Assembly: GCA_001692895.1 (NCBI GenBank)
Contig: KV748176.1
Coordinates: 5,857,092 to 5,921,091, forward strand
DNA: 64,000 bases
Source: Cenococcum geophilum 1.58
Lineage: Eukaryota > Ascomycota > Dothideomycetes > Gloniales > Gloniaceae
Direction of reading: 5' to 3'
In this document: positions 43,487-56,383 of the stretch, piece after piece
Layout: every line of letters begins with the position of its first letter
Position numbering within the stretch: the stretch's first letter is position 1
Translations under genes and position numbers: made by a program
The notes under the pieces: model-generated
Database searches by the model: none
What the model saw: the letters and a program-made list of their open reading frames with translations, nothing else
Told to the model about the DNA's origin: nothing

Positions 43487-43592
43487 AGGCGTGGCAGGCA
43501 TACGATTTATATGGTAAACTTACTAAAAGTCGATGTTATATGTGCGTGGCTCGCTTAATTTGATTTTCGCAACACTTTTGCAAATTATAATA
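43487..43592 (-). repeat. Right terminal inverted repeat, 106 bp
   Basis: Inverted copy of 36788-36893 with G-to-A/C-to-T changes. Confidence 0.85.
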
Positions 43593-43669
43593 TCTCCTGC
43601 CGAAACCAAGTTGAATAAAATGCTTAAATTAACTTTATAATGCACTCTATTAAAATAATTACTAACTCT

Positions 43670-44510
43670 CATTTAATGTCTAATGCGGTCCTAAGTAACG
43701 TCTATGCAGACTAATACCGCTATATAGGTATAAAAAACCCTAAAGGAGACGAGAGGTAATATAGTATGTACCCATCCAGATAGCATCTATACTACATTAA
43801 CGGGAGGAAAAATTACCACTAGGTTAACTGCTCTGAGGCTTAGTCCCTAATCGCCTATCTTACCCTATCTGCTGTTTAAGCTATACTTCTACATGTTTAT
43901 AGATTGCTGTAATGTTATATGTCTGCCTGTCCTAGCTCCCTTAAATACCCTATATATATATATACGCCTGCGGCCCTCTTACTTATAGTATAATCTAGTC
44001 CTGTATGACTTACCCTAAAGAAATAGTGGGATAAACTAGGTGTTTTATCCTAGGCCCTAACCTAGGTCCCCTATCCTGGCCAAAAATAGAGGGAGACGAA
44101 ATACCGCGCGTTTAGTAAATCTAGGCTATTGGGTAGGGTGGTATAAAAGGCGGGTAGACGAGAGGTTTATTATAGGCTTCCCGGGGTGTATACGGTTCGG
44201 TTGCCGTGTTAGGTATAGGTGCCGTGTAATATATTGTATTGTATGCCGTATGGGAGGAAGGGGGGACGCCGAAAGTAGATGCCGTAATTTGAATAACCCG
44301 ATGCACGTTGTGATGGTCGTGTTTTGAGCCTCTGCTACTCACCCTCCCAGCAGAAAATTCTTCACACCACCACTAAGTTGCTGCGCCGACGCTGCGCAGC
44401 CGTACGCACGTCTCTGCATTTGCTTTAACAGTCTATTGATATGATCCTAATGGAACGCCAATAGTAACTGCTAGGTTCCCGGGCTCCACCGTGTTGCAGA
44501 GTCCGATTTT
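43670..44510 (-). mobile_element. Short LINE-ended element, about 840 bp
   Basis: Read on the minus strand it begins AAAATCGGACTCTGCAACAC, includes a GCTGCGCAGCGTCGGCGCAGC block, has a 74-codon frame at 44342-44121, and ends with a tail (TTAGACATTAAATGAGAG) resembling the LINE tail near 42690. No reverse transcriptase fits in. Copies are near 32931-33640, 45660-45945, 57560-58350 and, by ends only, 23812-24815. Confidence 0.6.
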
Positions 44511-45174
44511 CATAGAGCTTATTAAAATAATTATAAAATATATAATGTAGAGCTTGATAAGACGAACCTAATAGTACTATTTTTTTTATTAAAATCCGGC
44601 TGTAAATAGTAGAGATATTATGGATTAAACTACCTATATATATTGTAACCGACTACCAACATTATGCTGAGATATAAGATCACCGCTTGGAGGGCTCTAA
44701 GACAGCGTCAACGCCACCCTATATATATTGATTGCAGATTAATATTGCTTACAGATCACTGTTCCTATTTTAGTTACCTATTACCCTTTTATATCTTATT
44801 ACCTCTACCTTCTTCGTATATATATAGAGACTTTAGAGCTATATTTACAATTAAGTCGTTTATGCAATTCCTTACACTGTAAAGCTTACATATATATATA
44901 TATATATATTACCTATTTATACGTTTTTATTAATTAGGGGACGGATATAATATAGGTTGCTCCTTAATTCAATTCGGCTAGGCTGCCTTGGCACCCCCTT
45001 TATATATATAGAGCCCTCGGCTCTACCTTTATAAGGGATTTTACCTTAATCTTATCCTTTCCTTCTCCCTTCTACCAGTCTAATTAAGACTTATCTTGTT
45101 TCATTTTCTCTTCTTTAGGTAGCGACCTTTACACTATTATAATAGTTCTTTTTATATGACATCCTAATTATATA
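44511..45174. other. Unassigned sequence with (TA)n microsatellite
   Basis: A TATATA run lies at about 44889-44909. A 72-codon plus frame at 44664-44882 has no motif. CT-rich sequence lies at 45040-45120. Confidence 0.35.
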
Positions 45175-45325
45175 TAACGCAGTTAACGGGGTTTTGACCG
45201 CTCCTTAGGTTATAACCAATTTGGAAATTTAAAATTAGCCGAAATGTTAATTTGGTGGTAAATAACTAATAAAGTTCAAATCGGTTATAACTTAGGGAGT
45301 GGTCAAAGCCCGGTTAACTACGTTA
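45175..45325. mobile_element. Small MITE, about 151 bp, with about 50-bp inverted ends
   Basis: The left arm TAACGCAGTTAACGGGG... and the inverted right arm ...CGGTTAACTACGTTA match over about 50 bases, mostly with transitions (shared GTTATAACC and TTTGACC). TA stands at both outer flanks (TATA|TAACG, CGTTA|GTATA). Confidence 0.75.
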
Positions 45326-45659
45326 GTATATTTTTAGTATAACAAACTTTTATAGTAACTAAGCTCTTAGATTAATTAACTAACGCTTAATACCATACTG
45401 TGGATATACGCCTATTCCTTACTAATAAAAAAAATATATATATATTAAAATATTAACAAAGCTTTATTAAAATTTTGTTATAGTATTATTATATATAACC
45501 TAGACAGTGTACCTAGTTAAGGATTCGGCTAAAAGCTTGGCGCTATATATATATATATTTATATCCGTTATATTATAAATATTACAGCGACTTAGTTAAT
45601 TAAGACTGTAGCACTGTAATATAATAAGCGTAAGCCTAGATATTTAGTAGTCTATTAAC

Positions 45660-45945
45660 GCGGATATTATTAATTCTATTTAACGTCTAATATGGTCCCT
45701 ATCTAGGTCTATATAGACTAATACTATAAAGTAGGTACAAAAAACCTCTAAGGGAGACGTAAGAGGTAATATAGTATATACCCCTCTAGGTAGTATACCC
45801 GTACTATATTAACGGGAGGAAAAATACTATTAGGTTAACTGCTTTAGGACTTACTAGTCCCTAATTACCTATCTTGCCCTATCTGCTATTTAAGCTATAC
45901 TTCTATACTTTTATAAATTGCCGTTAGGTGTTGTTTTCCCTACCT
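45660..45945 (-). repeat. Partial copy of the short LINE-ended family
   Basis: It matches the 3' half of 43670-44510 (ACGTCTAATATGGTCC, GAGGTAATATAGTATA, TATTAACGGGAGGAAAAA). The 5' half is absent. Confidence 0.7.
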
Positions 45946-46249
45946 TTTAAACTTGCCGATAAACAAACCCCATTTACTAGTTTGTTTACTTATTTACTTT
46001 ATAATTAAATAACTAATTAAGCCTAGAGGCCTAATTTTAGCAGTTAATTAAGCCCTATATTATCTCGTTTAATTAAGTTAGTTTGCTCGTTTAATATATA
46101 AGATATAGGTATTGTTTTTAGTTAAGGGGGGGTTCTTAGTAGTTAAGTTTTAGGTAGTTCTATAATATACGCGCCAAAAATAAACATCTAAACGCGTCTT
46201 TCTGACTTAACCCTTTAAAGTCTCCTCTTTTACCTACTAATTCCTATCG

Positions 46250-46880
46250 CTATACTACCTATATTATATCTTCCCATCTTACTAAAGCTGGCCTTATTAA
46301 TTTAGCAGAGAACGCGCCTATAATTGCGCCTATAATTACGCCTAGCGAAGCCTATAAAGCTTCCAATACCTTATTAGAATTAACCTCCCCCTAGGACAAA
46401 TACGAAGGCCTTAATTAGGACCGTGTAGAGAGATATTAACAGCCTTATTAAGACCTCTTTAGAACTCTAAGCTTTATATAGGACTATAGCTGGCGGCTCT
46501 AGCAAAAATTTAGTAAGAAAATAACCATTTTCTTATATAAATACTGCTATCTATATAAGATTAAGGTGACATTATATAAGACTAATAGAGCTACTACTTC
46601 TATAGTAGGATACCTTGCTAAGGATATAGATGGCCACTAGGTTAATTCTTATAGTCCTATTAATTATATAATGTCTTAAAAGCGAAAGGCCTTAACTATT
46701 CTAGAGTAGATTTAATAAACCTATTATATATTGTAAGCAGTTGCTAATAAGCTTATTAAGTCCTATAACTCTAATATCTTTAAATAAGCAGTTATACTAT
46801 AAATCGCCGCTAGAAACCACCCTCTGCGAGAAGTTAAGCAACCTAAATTTTATGCCCTATATTGGGAAAATATTGGTAGG
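46250..46880 (+). pseudogene. hAT transposase N-terminal region, RIP-degraded
   Basis: A plus frame reads ITIFLYKYCYLYKIKVTLYK (zinc-finger-like region near 46525-46580), GYLAKDIDGH, then KRKALTILE and NIFKxAVILxIAARNHPLRE with PKFYALYWEN at the end (near 46835-46865). This order fits the BED finger and following helical domain of fungal hAT transposases, and the frame on 48480-50200 continues it. Confidence 0.65.
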
Positions 46881-46910
46881 ATGAGATTTAAGTAGACTTT
46901 GTGTAGCGCG

Positions 46911-47090
46911 TTTCGCGTAATTGACATGCAATTTGACCAACTTGACACGTAATTAACCAACTTAATACGCAATTGACTAACTTAACACGCAATTTAACTA
47001 ACTTAATACGTAATTAACTAACTTAATATATAATTTAACTAACTTAATACGCAATTAACTAACTTAATATATTTAAAAGTTAAATAATAT
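46911..47090. repeat. Minisatellite A, about 20-bp unit
   Basis: Units of the type ACGCAATTTAACTAACTTAAT are repeated about eight times with RIP-type variation. Confidence 0.8.
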
Positions 47091-47249
47091 ATAGTTGACC
47101 TACTTAACATATTTAAAAGTTAAATAACACGCAGTTAACCTACTTAATAACTTTAAAAGCTAACTATATATTCCTTAACATGCAATTAAGGTAAAGTTAT
47201 ATACTAATTATGCAATCTTATATAATCTTATATAGTCTTATTACTTAGA

Positions 47250-47505
47250 GGCTCTACATAAGGCTCTACATAAGGCTCTGTATAAGGCTCTATATAAAGC
47301 TCTACACGAAGCTTTATATAAAGCTCTACGTACAGAGGCTCTGCACGAGGCTCTGCACGAGGCTNTNCNCGAAGCTCTGNGTACAGAGGCTCTGCACGAA
47401 GCTCTGCACGAAGCTCTGCACGAAGCTCTACGTATAGAGGCTCTACACAAAGCTCTGCGCGAAGCTCTGCGTACGGAGGCTCTACGCGAAGCTCTGCATC
47501 GGGTC
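47250..47505. repeat. Minisatellite B, 12-bp unit with 15-bp variants
   Basis: About 20 units of AGGCTCTGCACG / AAGCTCTACACG, with a three-base-longer variant (...CGTACAG) at semi-regular intervals. Ambiguous bases lie at 47365-47380. Minus-strand frames here are products of the repeat. Confidence 0.88.
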
Positions 47506-47625
47506 CCCGCTATATTCCCAATAGCCTCTACACGTATCTCTGCCTATATAGCCGCCTTATTTTTTACCCTTCCTTCCTTCCTTACATCCTCCCTACCTAG
47601 GGAGGCACTAGAACGGCAGCCAGTA

Positions 47626-47840
47626 GAGGACCGTTGCTAGAACTAGATGACTATCGCTAGAACTAGACAACCGTCGCCGTCGCCAGACGACTATCGCCAG
47701 AGACAGACGACCGTCGCTAGAGCTAGACGACCGTCGCCAGAACCAGACGACCGTCACTAGAACCAGACGACCGTCGCCAGAGACAGACGACCGTCGCCAG
47801 AGACAGACAACCGTCGCCAGAACCAGACGACAACGACTAG
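47626..47840. repeat. Minisatellite C, 20-bp unit
   Basis: About ten units of CGACCGTCGCCAGAACCAGA type. Confidence 0.88.
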
Positions 47841-47889
47841 CTAGCGAACACTATAAACGATTCGATCGATCGATCGAATCAAGGTAGCA

Positions 47890-48195
47890 CAGACAGGTAG
47901 GCACAAATAGGGAGATGCTGACGGGTAGGCAGATGCAAACAGGTAAGTAGATGCAGACAGGTAAGCAGATATAGATAGGTAAGTAGATATATATAGGTAA
48001 GCAGATGCAGATAGGCAAGTAGATATAGATAGGTAGGCAGATGCTAACAGGTAGGCAGATGCTGACGGATAGGCAGATATAGATAAGTAGGCAGATGCAA
48101 ATAGGTAGGCGATGTAGACAGTAGGTAATGCAGATAGGTAGGTAATATAGGTAGGTAGGTAGATAGGCAGGTAGGTAAGTTAATAGGTAGATAGG
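47890..48195. repeat. Minisatellite D, 18-bp unit
   Basis: About sixteen units of AGGTAGGCAGATGCAGAC type, shrinking to AGGTAGGTAG at the right end. Confidence 0.88.
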
Positions 48196-48479
48196 TAGAA
48201 GAGAACCATCGCTATATTATATTAAATTATCTAAAATAATAATATTTATTTTATTAGCCTTATAAATAGCTTTAAAGTAGCTTTTATTTATTTAAAATAT
48301 GCTATTAGTATAAAAGAGGTAAATATAATTGTGGTTGCTAAATGCGCAGATTGCTGGCGGATTGCTAGCAGGTTACGCGCAGGCTGTATTAAAAAAAACA
48401 CGATATAGGCTAGTCGGTCGAGTTGCCAAATGCCCTTAACTGCGCGCTAATTGCGTCAACCACTAGCCATTGAGGCCAT

Positions 48480-50200
48480 TAGTAGGGTACCATATTTTGC
48501 TAATATAATTGCGGCCGTAAATAAGGATGCTAAGCTTAATCTATACTAAAACTATAAGGTAATTTATAATTAAGTTCTTACTAAATATAATGGCAATAAA
48601 GGTGTGGTAATAGAAGAACTGGCGCGATTAATAACAAGATTTTATATATTATTTAATAGCTAGACAACGCGCGATAAGAAGAAAGCTCTTACTAGTGTCT
48701 ATATTTACTATTTAGATAATTAAGGCTAGATTTAAGACTTTATACTTACTTTACTAGAGCAGCTTAGCCTATATAGCGGCTATAACTACTATAACGTTAT
48801 TAGTAATATCATTACTAAGTATAATCTTAGTAGTTAAATTGGCTAGTTTATTATAGATAACGCCTATAATAACAACACCTATATTAACTTTCTCACAGTA
48901 GAGCTTAGATTTAATAAAAAGTAACGTTAAGTACGGTGTACTACCTATATATTTAATCTAGTGGCTTAATTAAGTCTATTTAGAACCGATAAAGATATAT
49001 TTAAAAACGGTAATAAGAACTTAACCGTAGGTAGGCGTTCTTCTACTATTAATTTAATTAAAACTAAGACTTTTATAGGAAGAGCAGCAGTTCCTAGAGG
49101 AGCGGCAAAAGGAAGGCCCGCTTAGAACTCTTATTAATTTTATTTACTTAATTTACTCGCTATAAAAGTATAAATAATTCTATGCCTTTTAGTAAGAGAA
49201 GAACGCTATACTACTATATGCCGATTTTAAAGTCCTTAAGCTTATTAAGCCTGTTAAGACTAGGTGGAATAGTTATTTAATAATATTTAAACGGGCTATT
49301 AAGCTTTAAGGCCCTATTTCCTTAATAATGCAGCATAATATTAATAAGTAGAATAGGAAGCTTGCGATAATTAAGTCTAGTTAATAACGTAAAAAGAATC
49401 CAAATCTGCATTAGAAGCCCCTTAATTATCCTCTCTATATATAAGTCGGCGGCCTTACTTCCTATAATTAGGACGTTATTAAGTAATATATTTAGCTTCT
49501 TAAGCCGCTTTAGTAAGCTATACTTAAGCTTAAAGAAAAAGGCACGGCTAGGCGCAATAGCGCGATATAGGAAGTTATTTCTTATATAGAGTTTCTAATA
49601 AGACACTATAAAGAAGCTAAAGCTTAATTAACTAAGGCGATAATAGAGGATTATTCTAATTAAGATACGATTAAGGATTACTACGAAATTAATATTAATC
49701 GTAAGTGGGCGAAGCTTTAAAAATACTACATAGCGCTTAATTAGACGCCTATCTACTACACAGCTTACCTATTATACCCTAACCTTAAGCAATTCTACTA
49801 AAATAACTAGAAAGAGAGACCTAATTAGATAACTAGCTATAACGCTTTCTTCTAAAAGCTCTGGCTTAAGTATAAAAGAAAGAAACTATAGTTAGTAAGG
49901 TAAGCCTCTAAGAAGAATTAGCCCCTATAATCTAATATTAATAACTATATTAGAAGCTTTATAGGCACCGCCTTTACTATAGCACCTTCCTTAAATAATT
50001 AAGAAGGTAAGTATAAGTAGTAAAAGAAACTTAATCCATTAGTAGAAGATTACCTACTAGCTTACGATCTATTTTTATACTAAAGGATAATAGTAATAGA
50101 GTTTCCTAACTTTAGTTAAATGGCGCTTAATATACTAAGTATACTACTATTAAGCTACAACTGCAAATAATTGTTTAGTAAGCTTAGTAATATACTTAAG
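48480..50200 (+). pseudogene. hAT transposase central and C-terminal region, RIP-degraded
   Basis: A plus frame reads FILTLLEQLSLYSGYNYYNV (near 48745-48805), IIDNAYNNNTYINFLTVELR (near 48850-48910), YIFNLVA, and near 50100-50200 the dimerisation segment EFPNFSxMALNILSILLLSC followed by FSKLSNILK. This matches the RNase-H-like core and C-terminal domain of hAT transposases. The frame is cut at 50200 by a copia insertion and resumes at 56559 (PYRLQMQPNIIIAL). Confidence 0.8.
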
Positions 50201-50370
50201 TATTAGTATACTCGCTTTATCAACGTACACAAATATCACTTATAGTGGTACGTATACGGTATTAAAGTTAGTAGTTAATAATGTCTAAAAATAAGGGTTT
50301 GCTCCAAGGTCAGATTAGCTAGTCTTACTTTATAGTTTTATAACCACGTCACATAACTAACATTCTGACA
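50201..50370 (-). repeat. 3' LTR of the second copia element
   Basis: 170 bp, paired with 56384-56553. Confidence 0.88.
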
Positions 50371-53300
50371 CTAGAGCAACTCTAAGAAAAAGGCTAATCT
50401 ATACTCTAAAGCCAAGTCTATTTCTAGACTATTTATAGCATATACGCAATAGCTAAAGATCTAATTAATACGCAATAGTTTCCACGCTCCTCTTATAGGT
50501 CCGTAATTACATAACTAGTATTATAGCTTATACTAATACCTCTAAACTAAAGCTTATAGAATGTTGTATTACGGGGACACTAAGCTAAGGAAAAGAAGGA
50601 GAAGGATTATTAGGGGTAGTAGGTTAACATATTATAAGGGCCGCTAAGGCGCTAGTAGTAAGCAAGCTAATAGCGATTTTCTATCCTAGGGATAGAAAAT
50701 CCTAATTAGCTAGTTAAATTCAGGGTCCGTAAAATATAATAGGTGGCGTACCCTAGCACCGTCACAACCTAAAAACTACCTTCTATTACTCCTTACGCTC
50801 TACCTAACCTATAGCCTATATATTAACCTAGTTTATATTAATAAGTCGCTATAGGGCGACGTAAAGCTTCCCCTTAGTCATCGCGTCCGTAGGGTTAGCT
50901 TTACTATTAATCCATTTAACCTCCGTAATCTGCTAACGTTTATAGGCTTATCGTAGGCATATTATATTAATTATTAATCGCTTCTCTTATATAGTTCTAA
51001 GTTGTATAAGACAGTTATATAGCGACTTAGAATTAGTATAAAGTATAAGTAAGAGGTTAATCTATAGGACCTTGTCTACCGTAAACTTAATAGCGATAGC
51101 AATATTAAAGCTATAAGCCATTCCGTAGAGTTTAGAAGCCAGAACGCTTCTAGTAACTCTTTTATACTTAATTAAGCTCTAATAGATAACGTTAGCCTTC
51201 TTAGTTACGTCAGCTAGTATAATAATATAGCTAATTTGCGAAAAGAGGTCCTTATTATTAGTAAAGGAAGCGTCTATAAAGACTAAGAGCTATAGAGTCT
51301 TAGCCTCTAATTTAATAAACTTAAGACCTCTATATAAGTTCTAAATCTGCCAACTTAGGCGCTTATTTAACTCCTTTNCGTCTANCTCTTTAGNATTAGT
51401 TACNTAGGNAGNAAAGNATAAGTTAAATAAAGCCTCTAGTTAACAGACTAAGGCGATATAGGCTCCTCTAGCGCATTAAGCGATATACTAGTCCTTTAGC
51501 GTAAGTAGGCCGCGCGTAATTCCTTTAGAGCTAGTGCTGTCTGCCGGCGTAGTATTAACTATACTAAGGTTCTTACACTAGCGCTTTTACGTTAGCATAA
51601 TACTCTTATCTTATACCAATTAAATAAGTCCTCTATTAAACTTAACTAGTATATTAGTAGTTAGTTGCTTTCGCTCCTTAGCTATAAATTCAGCCTTATA
51701 TAGTTCGCTTTATTTAGCTTCTATAAAGGTATTATCTATAAGGAATAGCGTATTATCAGTCTATAAGCCAATAATTTTAAAAGGTTTATTACTATAAAGC
51801 AAGCAAGGGTTATATATAGACTGGTCTATTTACAGCTAATTAATATAGTATAAATAGTAGGTCTTAAACCAGTAGTTTCTAGCTTTAGGTACTCTATAAA
51901 GTGGCTTTATAACCTTTAGTACGGAGTCCTTATTAATTCCCAATTATTTATTTAGCTTATGTGGTAGTCGTATATAAAACTCGCAATTTAGGTTTATAGT
52001 AGACTGGACGTAGGCTTATAAGATATCTTAGAGGTAGAGTTATATTTATAGTAGCGTAGCAGCGATATAGAGAATTAGCCGCTAGCTAACTTGTTAAATT
52101 ATTAGTAACTAAGTAAGGACTAGCTCTTTCTCTAAATCGTTATAAGCCTATATAACAAGTTATAATTTCTTAAAGGCTTTATTAGTTCCCTTATTCTTAA
52201 TCTTATTAATAAACCGTAAATTAAAGAGTTTAACCCCCTTTAGTATATTATATAGCTTAATAATCTTAAAGACGCCTTTCTTAAGTAGGCTTATAACCTC
52301 CTTTTGCCGTAAAGCGCTAAACTAGGTATTGCTATCGTTCTGTAAGTAAATAGTAGTATTAGCTATATCTACGGTATCGTTATCCTATAAGTAGATAGTA
52401 ATATTAGCTATATCTATAATATTACCCATAAGGGCATCTATATCTATTATAGTATCTATAATAGCTGTATCTATAACGGCCGTAAGCAATAGGTATTTAT
52501 AGGGGCGACCTCTACCTCACTTTAGCGGTAGCTATAGTTTAGCTTTAGGTAATAATTAAAGTTCAGCTAGTATAGGTACTAGTTTAACTAATTTAACAGA
52601 CTCTTATAGTTCGACTAAGTCTTATAGGTCTAGTAGGTAAAGTTTTATAACTATAAAGTAGAAGGTCGTAGGCCTATTTAGTAGCTTTATAGTATAGGTC
52701 TTACCGTTAACGGCAAGTAGTATATATAGCCCGTCCCAATAACTACTTTAGCCAGTATTGCCTTATCTTTAGACTAAGATAGGCGAACTAGGTAGAAGAC
52801 CGTAAATAGCATTAGTTTGTTATCCATTTCGCGTATTAAGAGTGTTAGCAATCTATCGTTCAGCTTAAAGCTTCTAGATTTCCACCATTGCTTTCTTAAT
52901 AGCCGCAGCTCGCTATATAACTAAAGGTAATAGTGCGTCCAATTTAACTATTTAGGGGTAGGCTCTAAAGACTAGGAGTGTAGGGACTAGGCCTTTTAGG
53001 CTAGCCGTGTTATTAATAGCTTTAAAAGCCATTTATAGGGCCATCTCCTTGCTGATTTTAGGGATTTTAGATATAATAATTTGGTAGGCTCGTTATAGCG
53101 GACTGTAGTAGCGCTCTACCATTCTAATGGAATTGTGTGATTCGACTAAAACTAACTTTATAGTTACTCCTATAGTAGCAGCGTAGTGCTTAAACTCCTT
53201 ACTAATAAAGTTCTTCTTAGCGTCTATAGTAATTAAGTCTAGTAGTCCTAAATAGCTATTAATCTAGCACATTTATAGAATATCCTAAGTGTGCTTAGCG

Positions 53301-56300
53301 CTAATATCTTATAGCTATCTACTAGTTTAAAATTAAGTTACTTTGTTAACTACGTATAGTAGGGGGGAGCCGCTAATATATATAATGTCAACGATAATAT
53401 TATAGTTAAAATTAACGTCATCTTATAAGGTAAAGCGAAATCTACTTAGAAATCTGCTAAACTTTTAGCAGTAGTAATAGAGTCTAGTTAGCTCTTCAAT
53501 AGTAGATTTATTAGTATTATAGCTATAGCCAGTCTTATTAAGAAGCTTTTATAGTCTATTAACTAATAGGTAACCAAATCGACGGTATAGACGTCGTAGC
53601 TCTACGTTAGTTAAGTAGTAAGGGTTCGCGTTAAAGGACTTAACTAGATAAAACTATAAAGAGAAGCTCTATATAAGAAACGGGTGGCCAAATTGTCTAA
53701 CTACTAGCACCTTTTTAGTGCGAGTAATAATAACGTCCTTTAGGTTATCGTATTTAATATAGAGTCTATCTATATCTGCTAAGTAAAGTAGAAAAGGAGT
53801 ATCTACTTTAATAATATGGAATTATATCTTGCCTATAGGGCTGTTAACGTCTATAGTTCCGATAGACGTAGAGGCTCCAATCCCAAATTAGATAGTTACT
53901 TGGCCCTTAGTTAACGTATTAAGACTTATAGACTTATCTACGGCCTATAGGGCTTAGAATTGGCTATAGCTAGCTATAGACTTACGCGAAGCACCTGTAT
54001 TAATTATAATTCCTATAAAGACCGTTAAGGTATATCGTAACGCTATAGTTATAGTTATATTACAGGCGAATAGGTTAATCTCTATATAAGGTTTTATAAT
54101 AGACTCCATAGTAAGTTCTAAAGCTATAAGTAGGTATATATAAGCCTTATTAGCTAGCTCTACACTTATAGAGGTTGCTTCCTCTATAGTAAGTGTTCTA
54201 AAGGTAGTAATATAAACAGAACTATTATTAGATTCTCCGGCATTGCTCCTAAAGTCGTTAGCGTCTTATATATAGGCTTTAAAGTCTAAGTTATCCTCTT
54301 TATCTCTTTCGCAGGCGGTAACGTATTATTTAAAGTAGTTGTTAAAGTTACCCTTATTGCGGCCCTTAATATTAATAAAACGTCTCTTATAGTTGTCTCT
54401 AGATTAATTACGCTCCTCCTTTATATATTTCCACAAACAGTAGTCCTCCTTCTTGCAGATATAGCACTTAGCCTTTAATCCGCCGTTAGTTCTATAGGGG
54501 CGATTACTACTATAGCGATTAGTGTTTTAGTCTCGATTTTGGTTATTTTAATAGTAACGTTAATCCGTAAAAAAGGTTTGGTAAAATAATCTTATTAAGG
54601 CCTATAGGGGGTATTCTTTTTCCCACGTAATAATAGAGGATTGTAGCTTACTAATTAACTAAGAAAGGTTTTTTAAAGGGTTAGAGACAGCGATATAGCA
54701 TACTAGCACTCCCTAGTAAGTAGTAACTAACTTATTTATAAAAATACGGTTTGTATAAAAGTCTAGGTATAGTCTATAATGTTACTTTAGCAGTTTATCT
54801 ATAAGCAGTTAGAAGTTCTAATAAATTAACTTATTAGGGTTCTCGTCTATAACTCCTTAGAGGGTTATACTGTTCCACTCTATAAGGTTCTTACGGTAGT
54901 ATTCTAGCCCTTTAAAGAACTATTATATGTGGTTATAGGCTTCCGTAAAAGGTCTTAACTTAAGGTTACTATTATAGTAGTGGTCCTAAGCAAGCCCTTT
55001 TAGTATACTAGGGAATGCCACTACGTAGCCTTCTAGTAGTAAGCCAGATCTCTTACAGATGTTATAGAAGATAGTTAGCTTAAAGTCGAAGCTGTTATTA
55101 ACTCTATTATACTTTTAGTCGTCTATATAGATTTTCGCAATTATAGCTACCTCCTTACTATATCTAGGTCCTTACTCCGCACTAGGCACGGCTAGTTTAG
55201 GTGGTGTATATATATATAGCTACTGCGGCTACTATAGCTGCTATAGCTACTACGGCTGCTGCTCTTCTGGCCATAGTAATTAGTTAATAAAAGTATAGAT
55301 TTAGTTATAGTTAAAGAATTAAGGACTAGGAGGGGTAGTAGGGGTAGCGAGAGTAGCAATTAGAGTAGCTGGCGGTGCAGTAATTAAAGTAGCTAGTGGT
55401 ACAGTAGCTAGAATAGCTGGTGGAGTTAGTAGAGTAGCTAGTAATAGGGCTAAAGGTATAGCAAGCTTGTCTAAGGTCGAATTAAGTTAGTCTTATAGAG
55501 TTATTATAATTATTAGTTTTACCTCTATAAGGGCCGCGATAAGCTCCTTATCCGTCTATTTATAAAACTCTTCTTTATTAGCGACGTCTGTTAGCACCTT
55601 GCTAAGGAAGTATCTCTTATTTTACTTAGCAACATATACTCCTCTCTTAACTAGGTATTAACGGATTCCCATTTTAGTATTAGATTATACTCGTTTAAAG
55701 GTCTCTAACGTAAAGTTCTTAAAGTCTTCCTAAAACACTATCCATAGTGTAAAGTCTATAAGGTTAAATTGTATATATAGGTGCATCTTAGTCTCTATAT
55801 ACTCCGTTAGGTCATTATTCATAACCATCTCTAAGTCGATTCCGTAGCCATATTTAGTAATTCTTTCCTTCTAGTTAATTTCTATATTGTCGTGTCTTTA
55901 TATATAAGGGTAGGTGTAAGGGTAGGTATAAGGGTAGTTATTAGTTTAAAGAAGTTAAGGTTTAAAGTAAGGATAAAAAGGTGTGTATATATCCTATTAA
56001 CAAATCTACAGTTCTTAGAAACTGTAGATAATTCTTAGTAAAGATATAGTCCTTTAGGCGATCTAACGCGTTAACAGTTAAGTTAATATATGGTTTTAAG
56101 CTTTAAGAGTCCTCTAGGTAATTTAACGCGTTAATAGTTAAGCTAATGCGTAGTTTTAAGCTTTAAGGGTAACATAGCTCTCTTTAAGTAAAGGTATGAT
56201 TCTCTAGGCGATCTAATACATTAGTAAGCTAATACGTAGTCTCGAGCTTCGAGGGTAATATAGTTTTCTCCTTTAACTAAAATAGGGCGATAGCTCTGCA

Positions 56301-56383
56301 ATTTAACGCGTTAGCAGTTAAGCTAATGCGTAGTTTCAAGCTTTACTATTACATATTTCCTAATCTATACGTCTACTAATCAG

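Larger units (their letters stand above)
36788..43592 (+). mobile_element. Unclassified DNA transposon with 106-bp terminal inverted repeats (about 6.8 kb, with nested insertions)
   Basis: 36788-36893 and the reverse complement of 43487-43592 match over 106 bases, and the differences I see are transitions. Both include TTTGCAAAAGTGTTGCGAAA and CGTATGCCTGCCACGCCT. TA stands at both outer ends and may be the target duplication. Inside lie a degenerate acidic frame (37090-38350), a TRIM (38507-39036), a palindromic MITE (39546-40003) and a LINE (about 40440-42715). Two poly-G runs (38355-38368, 43298-43312) are accompanied by ambiguous bases. No known transposase signature was recognised, so the superfamily is open. 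Confidence 0.7.

Noticed and set aside
44121..44342. 74-codon minus frame as a gene
   Set aside because: It lies in a repeated short LINE-ended element; the same region is broken in the other copies.
47241..47450. Minus frame with Arg-Ala-Ser-Cys repeats
   Set aside because: Translation of the 12/15-bp minisatellite.
46911..48195. CRISPR-like array
   Set aside because: Units are contiguous with no unique spacers and the genome is eukaryotic; these are minisatellites.
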